DNA of 64,000 nucleotides from Robbsia betulipollinis (lineage in GTDB: Bacteria; Pseudomonadota; Gammaproteobacteria; Burkholderiales; Burkholderiaceae). A model generated the notes under the pieces. It was not told where the DNA came from. It saw nothing but the letters and a program-made list of their open reading frames with translations, and made no database searches. This document shows, piece after piece, positions 54,632 through 63,640 of the stretch. Position 1 is the first letter of the stretch. Each line of letters opens with the position of its first letter. The stretch is taken from positions 1,221,219 to 1,285,218 of the forward strand of contig NZ_JAPMXC010000001.1 of NCBI RefSeq assembly GCF_026624755.1. Direction: 5' to 3'. The position numbers and the translations under genes are program-made.

Positions 54632-55408
54632 TCAGCTCATCCAGTTGCCGCCATCCACGTTCAGCGTCTGCGCGGTGATGTACTCGGCATCCGCCGAGGC
54701 CAGGAACACGGCCGCGCCGGTCAGTTCGTCCGGACGGCCCATCCGGCCCCAGGGCACCGCTTCGCCCACCAGGCGCTTTTTCTCGCCGACCGGCCGGTTT
54801 TCGTAACGCGCGAACAGCGCGTCGACGTTCTTCCACATCGGCGTGTCGACGACGCCGGGCGCGATCCCGTTGACGTTGATGCGATGGGGCGCGAGCGCCA
54901 GCGCGGCCGACTGCGTGTAGCTGATGACCGCCGCCTTGCTCGCGCAATAGTGCGAGACGAGCGCCTCGCCGCGGCGCCCCGCCTGCGAGGCCATATTGAT
55001 GATCTTGCCGCCGTCGCCCTGGGCCACCATCTGCCGGGCGACACGCTGCATCAGGAAGAACATGCCTTTGACGTTGACCGCGAAGGTGCGATCGAAGATG
55101 TCCCACGATTCGTCGAGCAACGGGCGCATGTCGAAGATCGCCGCGTTGTTGAAGAGGATGTCCACCCGGTCAAAGCGTTCGAGCGTCGCCCGCACGATGT
55201 TCTCGATGCCGTCGCGCGTGGTGACGTCCTCCTGGAGCAACGCGATGTGCTCGGCCGGCACGTCGCGATAATCCGCTGCCATGTCCGACAACGGCCTGAC
55301 GTCGACGACGACGACCCTCGCACCCTCCGCCAGGTAGCGACGCACGACGGCTTGTCCGATACCGGCGCCGCCGCCGGTGACGATGGCGATCCTGTTCTCG
55401 AGCTGCAT
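54632..55408 (-). CDS. SDR oxidoreductase, sorbitol (L-iditol) dehydrogenase-like
   Basis: The 258-residue classical SDR has TGGGAGIGQAV (NAD site), NNAAIF, the catalytic Ser in NMASQAG and the YCASK pair. Its C-terminal region closely resembles Rhodobacter-type sorbitol dehydrogenase: APGVVDTPMWKNVDALFARY, GEKKRLVGEAVPWGRMG and the end NVDGGNWMS. It would oxidise sorbitol to fructose or galactitol/iditol to ketoses with NAD. The ATG at 55408 has GGGAG upstream; a frame seven codons longer lacks one. No other polyol genes are near. Confidence 0.85.
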   Translation of the reverse strand: MQLENRIAIVTGGGAGIGQAVVRRYLAEGARVVVVDVRPLSDMAADYRDVPAEHIALLQEDVTTRDGIENIVRATLERFDRVDILFNNAAIFDMRPLLDESWDIFDRTFAVNVKGMFFLMQRVARQMVAQGDGGKIINMASQAGRRGEALVSHYCASKAAVISYTQSAALALAPHRINVNGIAPGVVDTPMWKNVDALFARYENRPVGEKKRLVGEAVPWGRMGRPDELTGAAVFLASADAEYITAQTLNVDGGNWMS

Positions 55409-55493
55409 GCCTGTCTCCCATTGAAACACTGCGCGCGGATGACGCGCCCGTGTGTTTTGTTTGGGACGATCTTAGTTTCGATCGGACAGGCCG

Positions 55494-56339
55494 TCAAAGA
55501 CTATCCGGCGCGGGCGACAACGGCAGCAAGCCGTATTTCGAGAATATCGCCTGCCCTTTTTCCGACAACAGGAAGAGGGCGAAACGCTCGGCGCCCGGCT
55601 GGTCCGAGAGCAGCGCCATGCCGTAGACGACCGGCACGTCGAGCGCGGCGGGCAGCGGCGCCACCAGGAGATCGGGCACCTCGCGTTTGATGTCGGCGGC
55701 ATTGCTGCAGTAATACAGCAGGGCATCCGCGCGATCCGACAGAAAGATCGACGCCGCCGGCGATTTCCCGGCGATGGGCGTCATCGCGTTCGGCGAGCCA
55801 AGCAGCAGCAGGGCTTTTTTCTCGAGCACCTGCGTCGCGCCCGGCTTCACGCCATCCGCCTTCGCGAACACCTTGAACGCGTAGTCGCCGCCCGGGTCCG
55901 CCTTCGGCGTGGAGCTTGCCAGCCGGAAATCGGGCGCAAGCAGCGTGGCGACGACGTCCGCCGCGTTCGCGCCCAGCGGACGATGCGAAAACAGGCACAT
56001 CCGGTTGCGCGCGAACGGCACGACATAGGTGCCTTCATGGCCTCGCGCCAGAGCGCGCGGCTGCGCCAGATCCGCCGACAGGAACAGATCGGCCTGCTCC
56101 CCGGCCTCCAGTCGCGCGCGCAGGGCGCCCGCCGGCCCGAATACCGGTTTGGCGAAGTCAGCGGCGGCGATGCCCGATGACGTCAAGGCATCGTTGACGG
56201 CCGCGACCAGACTGCCGGCCGCGAATACGCGAGCGGGCTCCACACTCCATGCGGGCGCGAACGGTCCCAGTGTCGCGGCGCCCCATGCCACCGCGATGGA
56301 AAATTTCACGTGTCGCGCCGCGCGTCCGTTGGATCTCAT
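55494..56339 (-). CDS. ModA-like molybdate-type substrate-binding protein
   Basis: The 281-residue precursor has a signal peptide (IAVAWGAATLGPFAPAWS) and a type II binding fold of the molybdate group: FAAGSLVAAVNDAL, PVFGPAGALRARLEAGEQAD, LFLSADLAQPRALA, RNRMCLFSHRP. It should bind molybdate, tungstate or a similar oxyanion. No modBC permease/ATPase genes are in the window, so it is an orphan. A ModE-like dyad lies 47-70 bases upstream of the start codon. The ATG at 56339 has no good ribosome site; a GTG 23 codons earlier lies inside the dyad and is unlikely. Confidence 0.78.
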   Translation of the reverse strand: MRSNGRAARHVKFSIAVAWGAATLGPFAPAWSVEPARVFAAGSLVAAVNDALTSSGIAAADFAKPVFGPAGALRARLEAGEQADLFLSADLAQPRALARGHEGTYVVPFARNRMCLFSHRPLGANAADVVATLLAPDFRLASSTPKADPGGDYAFKVFAKADGVKPGATQVLEKKALLLLGSPNAMTPIAGKSPAASIFLSDRADALLYYCSNAADIKREVPDLLVAPLPAALDVPVVYGMALLSDQPGAERFALFLLSEKGQAIFSKYGLLPLSPAPDSL

Positions 56340-56385
56340 TGTGGGTTCTTGTCGTGGGAAAGCCAGGAAGGGAACATCATGGGCT

Positions 56386-56409
56386 CGTAATATACCATCG
56401 TATATCACG
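56386..56409. promoter_or_regulatory. ModE-like operator upstream of the modA-like gene
   Basis: CGTAATATA (56386-56394), six bases, then TATATCACG (56401-56409) form a dyad whose arms match 8 of 9. The known ModE recognition pattern is CGNTATATA, a 6-7 base gap, TATATANCG; each arm here differs from it by one base. Its place before a molybdate-type binding protein gene supports control by molybdate. Confidence 0.55.
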
Positions 56410-56481
56410 GCTTTCCTGGCAGGTCCGCCGTCGGCGCGCGGTTGACCGCGTCACCTCCTCACCATCCCCCCCGGCGAAGCG

Positions 56482-57501
56482 TCACGCCGTCGCGAGCCCC
56501 GGATCCGAAATCGCCCGGACGTCGATGCGACGGGGCAGGATCGCGCTGCGGCACGCGACATCGGCGACCCTTTGCAATGCGGCGATATCGGCATCGGTCA
56601 CGAAGCGCTGCTGCAAGGGCGCGCGCTTCGTGATCTGCGCCGCCGCTTCCAGGGGCACGCGGGTGGTCGTCGAATAGACCTGCGCATAGGCCGCGGGATG
56701 CGCCAGCGCCCAGTCGCCCGCGCGCTGCAAGCGTCTGAGCACATCGGCCAGTGCCGCACGCTTGGCGGAGTCCGCCACCGCGCTCGCGGACGCGGTGAAA
56801 AAGCCCAATCCGCTATTGATGCCCACGCCGTCGCGCAACACGCGCGCGCCGTGCTGCGCCGCGATGCCGAAATACGGATCGAAGGTCGCCCAGACCTCGA
56901 TCGCGCCGGAGGTGAAGCCGGAGAAGGCATCGGTGGGCAATACGAAGCGAATCGTGACGTCGTTGACCGACAGTCCCGCTTCCGCCAATGCCCCGTAGAG
57001 CTGGAACTGCGAAATGCTGCCGCGCGCCGACGATACGAAGACGGTGCGGCCCTTCAGGTCGGCGACCCGCCGGACGCTGGAAGCCTGATGAACGAGAATG
57101 CCCAGCGCCGCAGCCGAACCGGCGCGCGTCGCCACGATCTTGAGCGAGGGATCGCCCGTGGCGGCGGCCAGCACCGGCAGATCGCCCGCCGGCGCGAGAT
57201 CGACGCTCCCCGCGCGCTGCGCTTCGAACAGGGGCGCGGCGCCCTGGAAGTTGGCCCAGCGGAATCGATAAGGGGTGTCGTCGAGCACCCCCGCGGCTTG
57301 CGCGAGGGACCGCGTGCCCGTTGCCTGGTCGCCCAGGATCAACGTGACTTTGGCGAGCGCCGCATCGGCGACGCGCGCCTGGCTCGCGCGGGGTACGCCG
57401 CACGCGGCCGCAAGCGGCGCGCAGCCCAGCAGCCGCAGGGCGCGCCGGCGACCGGCAAGGCGCTCGGAGGAATGACCCACGGGGTAATCGATCAGCGGCA
57501 T
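56482..57501 (-). CDS. Aliphatic sulfonate/taurine-type ABC substrate-binding protein
   Basis: The 339-residue precursor has a basic leader and hydrophobic core ending PLAAACG, possibly a lipobox or a Tat-like signal (RRRALRLLG). The body matches SsuA/TauA proteins: NFQGAAPLFEAQRAGSVDLA, GDLPVLAA, VRRVADLKGRTVFVSSARGS, and AIEVWATFDPYFGIA. It should capture sulfonates in the periplasm. AAGGG lies 7 bases before the ATG. It follows the SfnB-type flavoprotein gene on the same strand by 86 bases; no permease or ATPase is present. Confidence 0.88.
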   Translation of the reverse strand: MPLIDYPVGHSSERLAGRRRALRLLGCAPLAAACGVPRASQARVADAALAKVTLILGDQATGTRSLAQAAGVLDDTPYRFRWANFQGAAPLFEAQRAGSVDLAPAGDLPVLAAATGDPSLKIVATRAGSAAALGILVHQASSVRRVADLKGRTVFVSSARGSISQFQLYGALAEAGLSVNDVTIRFVLPTDAFSGFTSGAIEVWATFDPYFGIAAQHGARVLRDGVGINSGLGFFTASASAVADSAKRAALADVLRRLQRAGDWALAHPAAYAQVYSTTTRVPLEAAAQITKRAPLQQRFVTDADIAALQRVADVACRSAILPRRIDVRAISDPGLATA

Positions 57502-57587
57502 GGATGGCCCTTGTAAAAAAACGCCGGATGGGAGGCGTCGCCGCCAGCACGGTGACACCGGCCCGGCACCGCGCTGGCGGCGAACCG

Positions 57588-58838
57588 TCACCGTTCCAGA
57601 CGACCCAGCCCGAATGTTTCCTGCTGGCCCCGCCCGTTCAGATAGAACGCACCGATCGCGGCCTCGCGCAGCGTCGCCGGGTTGTGCGAGGCGAGCACGC
57701 GGGCATTGCGCCAATACCGGTCCAGACGCCGCGTTTCGCTGGTGGCGGTGGCGCCTCCGACCTCGAACAACAAGGTGGCCGCCTGCAAGGTCTGCTCGAG
57801 AATGATCTGCTGGGCCTGGAACACCTGGATTTCGAGATGGATATACGTCCCGTCGTCGGTGCGGCCCGCGGCCCGCGCCACCGACACCGCATCGAGGGCG
57901 CGCGACACCGCTTCACTGGTGTTCTGCACGGAGAAGGCCAGACTCGCGATCCGCCCCACCACGCGTTGCACCAGCGGGTTTTCCGCCGGACGCGACGCGC
58001 CCGCGACGCCGAAGGTGCGCGTGCGAGGCGTCGTGAAGCCCACCGCATCGCGCAGGATCGCGCGCGTGATGCCTGCGAGATTGGCGAGATGAATCTGCTG
58101 GAAGAAGGCGGTCTGCAACGTATGCCGGCGCGGCCTGCTGGCGTCGAAGCGGCGGTACACCTGATCGTACGGCACCCGTACCGCATCGAACCGCACGGTG
58201 CCGCTGCTCGTGAGCCGCTGACCGAATCCGTCCCAATCGTCGATGCGCTGCAAACCGGGCGTGTCAGCCCGCACCAGCACGCGCACGTCGCCTTCGCCGT
58301 CGTTCGCCGATACGTCGATCCAGTCCGCGTACAGACTGCCGGTGGTGTAGAACTTCTCGCCGTCGAGTTGCCAGTCCGGGCCCTCGGCCCGCCGGCTCAA
58401 CCGTACCGAATTGTTCGTGGTCCCGGTGCGCTCGGAAACCGCGCCGGCGATGATCGCGCCGTCGACGATTTCCCTGAACCAGCGTTCACGGGCGGTTTCG
58501 TCGCTGTCCTCGAGCAGCGCCTCGATGAAGCCGGCATGCACGCGCAGGATCTGCGGCAGATTGGAATCCGCCTCGCCCAGGCGGGTCACCAGCGAGAAGA
58601 ACGCCGCGAGGCCGATGCCATCGCCACCATATCGCTTCGGTATCCGCAGCTTCGTGTAACCGGCCTCGCGCAACCATTCGACCGCGTCGTAGGCCAATGT
58701 CCGGTTGTGTTCCCGCTCGACGGCTCCCGCGGCGATCCTGTCGAAGACCGGCGCGAAGCGCGCGAGCAGCGCGCTCTCGCCGGACGGGGCGGCGGAAGCG
58801 GCGTCGCTTGCCGTCGCCGGGTTGAAATCGAACAGCGC
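57588..58838 (-). CDS. Acyl-CoA dehydrogenase-fold flavoprotein, SfnB/DszC type
   Basis: The 416-residue protein has the acyl-CoA dehydrogenase fold: WLREAGYTKLRIPKRYGGDG, SERTGTTNNSVRLSRR, WQLDGEKFYTTGSLYADWID and C-terminal LFEVGGATATSETRRLDRYW. Lack of the usual catalytic Glu pattern and the SfnB-like length point to a flavin-dependent monooxygenase or sulfur-acquisition oxidoreductase rather than fatty acid oxidation. The ATG at 58838 has GGA 8 bases upstream. It shares the sulfur block with two sulfonate binding proteins and serine acetyltransferase, and is divergent from the second one. Confidence 0.82.
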   Translation of the reverse strand, partial: ALFDFNPATASDAASAAPSGESALLARFAPVFDRIAAGAVEREHNRTLAYDAVEWLREAGYTKLRIPKRYGGDGIGLAAFFSLVTRLGEADSNLPQILRVHAGFIEALLEDSDETARERWFREIVDGAIIAGAVSERTGTTNNSVRLSRRAEGPDWQLDGEKFYTTGSLYADWIDVSANDGEGDVRVLVRADTPGLQRIDDWDGFGQRLTSSGTVRFDAVRVPYDQVYRRFDASRPRRHTLQTAFFQQIHLANLAGITRAILRDAVGFTTPRTRTFGVAGASRPAENPLVQRVVGRIASLAFSVQNTSEAVSRALDAVSVARAAGRTDDGTYIHLEIQVFQAQQIILEQTLQAATLLFEVGGATATSETRRLDRYWRNARVLASHNPATLREAAIGAFYLNGRGQQETFGLGRLER

Positions 58839-59137
58839 CATGACAGTTTCCAGGAAGTCCGCCCCTGTTTCCAGGGACACAACAATGAGAAAACGTCACC
58901 TTAGCGACAATGCCCGGTCCGCACAAACAAGCGATGGTGCTAGCGTTAGGCGGTTTTGTAGAAAGGCAGCGGCAGCTCGCAGGTATTGCCGCGCGGGCTT
59001 GGCACGCACGCGTGAAACGGACCGCGCCACCCCGAAAAAAGGATATCGATAGCACAATTCATCATATGGCGGCGCCCGTCGATCGCGCTAGTATCCGCGT
59101 TCGTCTCACTACGCGCCCTCGCCGCCCGCCCAAGCCG

Positions 59138-60151
59138 ATGCAGCATCCCACACGTCCTTTCCCCGTCTCTTCCGCGCACCGTGTCGCGATGCTGGCGATC
59201 GCGATCGCGGCCGCCGCCGCCGCATTGTTCACGCCGCCCGCCGCCGCCGAGGAGACCGCCTTGCGCATCGGCTATCAAAAATCGTCGACCCTGATGGCGG
59301 TCCTCAAGGCGCGCGGCACGCTCGCGCAGGCACTTCTGCCGCTGCACGTAAAACTCTCGTGGGCGGAATTCGCCAGCGGCCTGCCGTTGACCGAGGCGCT
59401 GAACGCCGACGCGATCGATGTCACCGCGGACGTCGCCGACACGGTGCCGATCTTCGCGCAGGCCGCCCACGCGCGGTTCGCGTATTTCGCGCAGGAAGCG
59501 CCGTCTCCCGGCGCGCAGGCGGTCATCGTCCAGCGCGACGGTCCGATCCGCGCCCTGGGCGATCTCAAGGGCAAGCGCATCGCGGTCACCAAGGCGGCGG
59601 GCAGCCACTACTTCCTGCTCGCGGCGCTGGCCCGGGCGAAACTGTCCGACGATGACGTCCGCATCAGTTACCTGACGCCCGCCGACGCCCGGCTGGCCTT
59701 CGAGCGCAACAACATCGACGCGTGGTTCACGTGGGATCCCTACGTCGCTTCCGTCGAGCGGGAGGCCGGCGCGCGCGTGCTGACGCGAGGCGACGGCTTC
59801 GCTTCGTATCAACGCTATTACCTGGTGAGCACGGCGTTCGCGCAGGCCCATCCGGATCTGCTCGCGCTCCTCTACACGCAGTTGGCGGACGCGGGCCGCT
59901 GGGTGAAGGCGCATCCCGAGGAAGCGGCGCGCCTCCTCGCGCCGGTCTGGGGGCTGGACGCGGCGACGGCGGAGCGTGCGAACGCACGCCGCAGCTATGC
60001 GGTGCGGCCGGTGCTGACGCAGAATTTCGGCGAACAGGCGGCCATCGCCGACGCGTTCCATCGTGCCCGGCTGCTGCCGCAACCGGTCGACCCCGCCCAG
60101 GCGCAACTGTGGGACGTCGACGGCAAACGGCTGCATCCCGCCGGCCGATAG
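59138..60151 (+). CDS. Aliphatic sulfonate ABC substrate-binding protein (SsuA-like)
   Basis: The 337-residue precursor has a signal peptide (VAMLAIAIAAAAAALFTPPA) and the SsuA pattern: RIGYQKSSTLMAVLKARGTL, KLSWAEFASGLPLTEALNAD, DVTADVADTVPIFAQAA, and NNIDAWFTWDPYVASVE. It binds alkanesulfonates for import as sulfur sources. The start codon was chosen for the signal peptide; the ribosome site is weak. No SsuB/SsuC gene follows: the next genes are a 60-codon ORF and the converging serine acetyltransferase. Confidence 0.9.
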   Translation: MQHPTRPFPVSSAHRVAMLAIAIAAAAAALFTPPAAAEETALRIGYQKSSTLMAVLKARGTLAQALLPLHVKLSWAEFASGLPLTEALNADAIDVTADVADTVPIFAQAAHARFAYFAQEAPSPGAQAVIVQRDGPIRALGDLKGKRIAVTKAAGSHYFLLAALARAKLSDDDVRISYLTPADARLAFERNNIDAWFTWDPYVASVEREAGARVLTRGDGFASYQRYYLVSTAFAQAHPDLLALLYTQLADAGRWVKAHPEEAARLLAPVWGLDAATAERANARRSYAVRPVLTQNFGEQAAIADAFHRARLLPQPVDPAQAQLWDVDGKRLHPAGR

Positions 60152-60334
60152 GTGCCGGTGGACGATCGGGTTGCGATGCTGCAATCGATGAATCACCACC
60201 ACCACCCGCACGACCCGGGACTGCAGCGGGAACTGGCCGCCTACGCTGACGACCTGAAGTTGATCCACGTGTTGAACAAGAGCACGGATTCCGCGAAGTT
60301 CGCGCAGCGCATTTATACCGACGTGCTCGCCTGA
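60152..60334 (+). CDS. Small His-rich hypothetical protein, 60 residues
   Basis: The frame begins with a GTG directly after the SsuA-like stop codon; in-frame ATGs at 60176 and 60188 are alternatives. The peptide has a histidine cluster (MNHHHHPHDPG) followed by a helix-like body (LQRELAAYADDLKLIHVLNK). No family is recognised. Its last 22 bases overlap the 3' end of the serine acetyltransferase gene on the other strand. Its position suggests co-expression with the sulfonate binding protein. Confidence 0.5.
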   Translation: MPVDDRVAMLQSMNHHHHPHDPGLQRELAAYADDLKLIHVLNKSTDSAKFAQRIYTDVLA

Positions 60335-61284
60335 GAGCCCGACCCGAGTCCGTTCCCCCTTTCCGGCGACGGCCGCCGCGCCGGGTGTGCCTCGTTGCGC
60401 GACACCGCCTGGGTCACGCGCGCGCCGGGGGCGACGTCGTCGGTCAGCCAGACGTTGCCGCCGATCGACGCGCCGCGTCCCAGCGTGACGCGTCCGAGGA
60501 TCGTCGCCCCCGCGTAGATCACGACATCGTCCTCGACGATGGGATGCCGCGGCAAGCCTTTCTGCAAATGCCCATCCGCGTCGCGAGGAAACCGCTTCGC
60601 GCCCAGCGTGACCGCCTGGTAGAGACGTACGCGCTCGCCGATCACCGTGGTCTCGCCGATCACCACCCCCGTGCCGTGGTCGATGAAGAAACCCGCCCCG
60701 ATCTGCGCGCCGGGGTGGATATCGATGCCCGTCGCGCCGTGCGCGATTTCCGCGACGATGCGCGCAAGCAGCCGCAGGTCGAGGCGATACAGGACATGCG
60801 CCAGCCGGTGGTGGATCATGGCCAGGATGCCGGGATAGCACAGCAGCACCTCGTCGACGCTGCCAGCGGCCGGATCGCCCTGGAAGGCGGCGGACACGTC
60901 GCTGTCGAGCAGTGCCCGCACGCGCGGCAGCGCCTTCGCGAAAGCCCGCACCGCGTCGCCCGCCCGACGCTCGATCGCGTCGTCGTCGCGCGTCAGATGC
61001 CGGGCGCGAAATCGCAGCTCCAGCCGCGCCTGCCCGAGCAGGCGATGCAGCCCCGTGTCCAGCGCATGCGCAACATGGACATCCTCGCTTTCCTGACGCA
61101 GGTCCGGCGGCCCGAGGCGCATGGGAAACAACGCGCCCTTGAGCGCGTCGACGATGTCCTGCAACGCTTCGCGCGTCGGCAGGTCGCGCCCGCCCGCCTC
61201 GCGAGAGCGCTTTTGCTGCGTGCGCCATTCCTGACGTACGCCACGCAGCGACGACACAATCTCGTCGATATCGAATGCGGTCAC
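60313..61284 (-). CDS. Serine O-acetyltransferase, EpsC type
   Basis: The 323-residue protein has an N-terminal helical domain and a left-handed beta helix with hexapeptide repeats (GIDIHPGAQIG, FFIDHGTGVVIGETTVIG, VRLYQAVTLGAKRF), the catalytic Asp/His of serine acetyltransferases in this block. It makes O-acetylserine, the carbon precursor of cysteine and source of the CysB inducer. The start is a GTG at 61284 with a strong AGGAGG 6 bases upstream. It closes the sulfur block and is divergent from the GGDEF/EAL gene. Confidence 0.9.
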   Translation of the reverse strand: MTAFDIDEIVSSLRGVRQEWRTQQKRSREAGGRDLPTREALQDIVDALKGALFPMRLGPPDLRQESEDVHVAHALDTGLHRLLGQARLELRFRARHLTRDDDAIERRAGDAVRAFAKALPRVRALLDSDVSAAFQGDPAAGSVDEVLLCYPGILAMIHHRLAHVLYRLDLRLLARIVAEIAHGATGIDIHPGAQIGAGFFIDHGTGVVIGETTVIGERVRLYQAVTLGAKRFPRDADGHLQKGLPRHPIVEDDVVIYAGATILGRVTLGRGASIGGNVWLTDDVAPGARVTQAVSRNEAHPARRPSPERGNGLGSGSQASTSV

Positions 61285-61575
61285 GTTCGCCCTCCTGATC
61301 GTCGCCGGTGGCAAGACCGACGCTCGGCGCGCGCGGCGGCCGGAATGCCGTCGCGCCGCCATCGTGCCCCCCGAGGGTAGCGCCATCGTGCCGGCATGCG
61401 AACCAAGCAATCGTGGATTCGATATGCCCGCGGCGGCGGACCGAACGCCCGGCAATTGCGCATACACCGGCAATATTTTCCACCCGCGCCCCGCCTGTCG
61501 GGCACATCTGACGTTATGATGACGGCCAATCGGTCGGGCGTCCGCCAACCCGACCTTCCTGGCACGGCCTCATAC

Positions 61576-63582
61576 ATGAATTCTCCTCTACTCTCTTCAG
61601 GCGCCACGCCGCGTGCTTTCGGCGAGGCCGGCCCGGCACTGAGCGAGCGCGTCCGCCGCGACCAGCTGGTCGCCCTGCGCCGCAGCGTCTCGATCGCGCT
61701 CCCCATCAACGTCCTGCTGGGTGCGGCGTGCTGGCTGATGGCGAGCCACCACGGTCTGGGCCGCGTGGCCACGGTCTGGTTCCTGGCCTCCTCGCTCGTC
61801 AATCTCGTACGAATCACGGTATGTCGCTGGTCGCTACCCGCTTTCCCGGAAAACCCCCGCCCACGGAACGGAAAGCCACACGCCTGGATGCCGTCGGTTA
61901 CAGGTCACTTGCGGCTCCACGCCGTCACCGCATGGCTGTCGGGCACGGTCTGGGCGTGGGTGCCGGCCCTCTGTGCCGGTTACACCCACCCCGAGGCGAT
62001 CTTCTTCCTGGCCGTCGTCTGCGGCATCACCGCGGGTTCGGTAACGCACGGCACGGCCTGTGCGCTCATTCCCACCTGCTTCATCATCCCGCCACTTGCG
62101 TCGGTCGTCGGCTGTCTGGTGTACGTCGGCGGATTCGACCATGACTGCCTGGCCGCCGCCGCCGCACTGTACCTGGCCGCGCTGCTGCGCAGCGCCCGCC
62201 AAAACGAGGCGGCGTTTCGCGAATCCAGCGAAAGAAAGAACGAAGCGACCGCGCTGGCCGAATCGCTGGACCGCTCGCATGCGCATTCATTGCAGGTCAG
62301 CGACCGGATGCGCGATCTGGCGTGGCACGACGGTTTGACCGGAATTCTGAACCGCACGGGCTTCATGCAGGAGACACAGCAGCGGTTGCATGCGCACCCG
62401 CACAAGCACTTCTGCTTCATGCTGCTCGATCTCGACGGGTTCAAGGCGGTCAACGACGCGTTCGGACATCACGCGGGCGATCAGGTGCTGATCAAAGTCG
62501 CCCGGCGCCTGCGCGCGGCCGTCCCCGACAGTGCCCTTCTCGGCCGCCTGGGCGGGGACAAGTTCGCGATTCTGCACGATCCCGATGCGCTGCAGGAAGC
62601 GCCCACGGCCCTCGCCAGCCGCTTGATCAGCGTCGTGCCATTTTCGATTTTCGATGGTGGCCGTCTGGGAGCGAGCATCGGCGTCCATCATGCGGCCGAA
62701 GTCGCCCTGACGGACCGTCTCGCGTACGCGGACGAGGCGCTCCACGCCGCCAAGAGCGCCGGGCGCAATCAATTCCGTCTGTTCGATGCGGCGCTGCTGG
62801 TACGTCTCGAAATGCGGCGCGACATCGAGCGTGACCTGCCCGCGGCGTTGAACGCCGGATCCCTCGAGGTCTGGTTTCAGCCGATTTTCAAGAAAGGCGG
62901 CCGCGATCTGGAAAGTCTCGAAGCGCTGCTGCGCTGGAACCACGCCGCGCATGGCTGGGTGCCGCCGCCCGAGATGATCTTCACCGCCGCCGTCACCGGC
63001 ATGTCCGAAACGCTGACCCGCTACATTCTCGCGCGGGTCTGCGCGATGATCCGCGACCTGAAGGACGCGGGCCACGCCCATGTACGCGTCGCGATGAACC
63101 TGTCGCCGCTGGAAATGGCGCAGGCGGACATCGAACGCATCGTGCCGCAGACGCTGGCGCGCCTGGGCGTGCCGGCCGACCTGCTGGAAATCGAGATTAC
63201 GGAAGAGACCGCGATGGACGTCCACGCGGTACAGGGAAAGCTCGCCGCGCTGGGCGCGGCCGGCATCCGCATCGCCATCGACGATTTCGGCGTCGGATTT
63301 TCCTCGCTCGCCTCGCTGCGGCACCGGCAGGTGCAGCGCGTCAAGATCGATCGCTCCTTCGTCTCGGGCCTGACCGCCACGCCCGACAACCGCGTGCTGG
63401 TGGAGGCGGTGTTGAATCTGGGCCGTTCGCTCGATATCGATATCGTCGCCGAGGGCGTCGAGAGCGCGGAGGACCTGCATATCCTGCGCGGGCTCGGCTG
63501 CGAAAACATGCAGGGGTATTATCTCGCGCGGCCGATGCCGGCCGCCGCGGTCATGACGTGGATCGCGAACCGGGCGGGCTGA
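61576..63582 (+). CDS. Membrane GGDEF/EAL protein, probable c-di-GMP phosphodiesterase
   Basis: The 668-residue protein has about five membrane helices in residues 35-205, a GGDEF domain (~250-405) and an EAL domain (~415-665). The GGDEF signature reads GGDKF (residues 326-330), lacking the catalytic Glu, so cyclase activity is unlikely. The EAL domain keeps EALLRW (Glu449), Asn508, the Glu residues of EIEITEE, Asp569-Asp570 (IDDFG) and Lys590 (VKIDRSF). The protein most likely degrades c-di-GMP, with the GGDEF domain as a regulatory GTP site. The start is uncertain; an ATG 20 codons earlier is possible. Confidence 0.9.
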   Translation: MNSPLLSSGATPRAFGEAGPALSERVRRDQLVALRRSVSIALPINVLLGAACWLMASHHGLGRVATVWFLASSLVNLVRITVCRWSLPAFPENPRPRNGKPHAWMPSVTGHLRLHAVTAWLSGTVWAWVPALCAGYTHPEAIFFLAVVCGITAGSVTHGTACALIPTCFIIPPLASVVGCLVYVGGFDHDCLAAAAALYLAALLRSARQNEAAFRESSERKNEATALAESLDRSHAHSLQVSDRMRDLAWHDGLTGILNRTGFMQETQQRLHAHPHKHFCFMLLDLDGFKAVNDAFGHHAGDQVLIKVARRLRAAVPDSALLGRLGGDKFAILHDPDALQEAPTALASRLISVVPFSIFDGGRLGASIGVHHAAEVALTDRLAYADEALHAAKSAGRNQFRLFDAALLVRLEMRRDIERDLPAALNAGSLEVWFQPIFKKGGRDLESLEALLRWNHAAHGWVPPPEMIFTAAVTGMSETLTRYILARVCAMIRDLKDAGHAHVRVAMNLSPLEMAQADIERIVPQTLARLGVPADLLEIEITEETAMDVHAVQGKLAALGAAGIRIAIDDFGVGFSSLASLRHRQVQRVKIDRSFVSGLTATPDNRVLVEAVLNLGRSLDIDIVAEGVESAEDLHILRGLGCENMQGYYLARPMPAAAVMTWIANRAG

Positions 63583-63640
63583 ACCCGCGGCAGCCTGGCC
63601 GGCACGGGCAGACCGGACGACGGGAAAGGAAGCGTGGATA

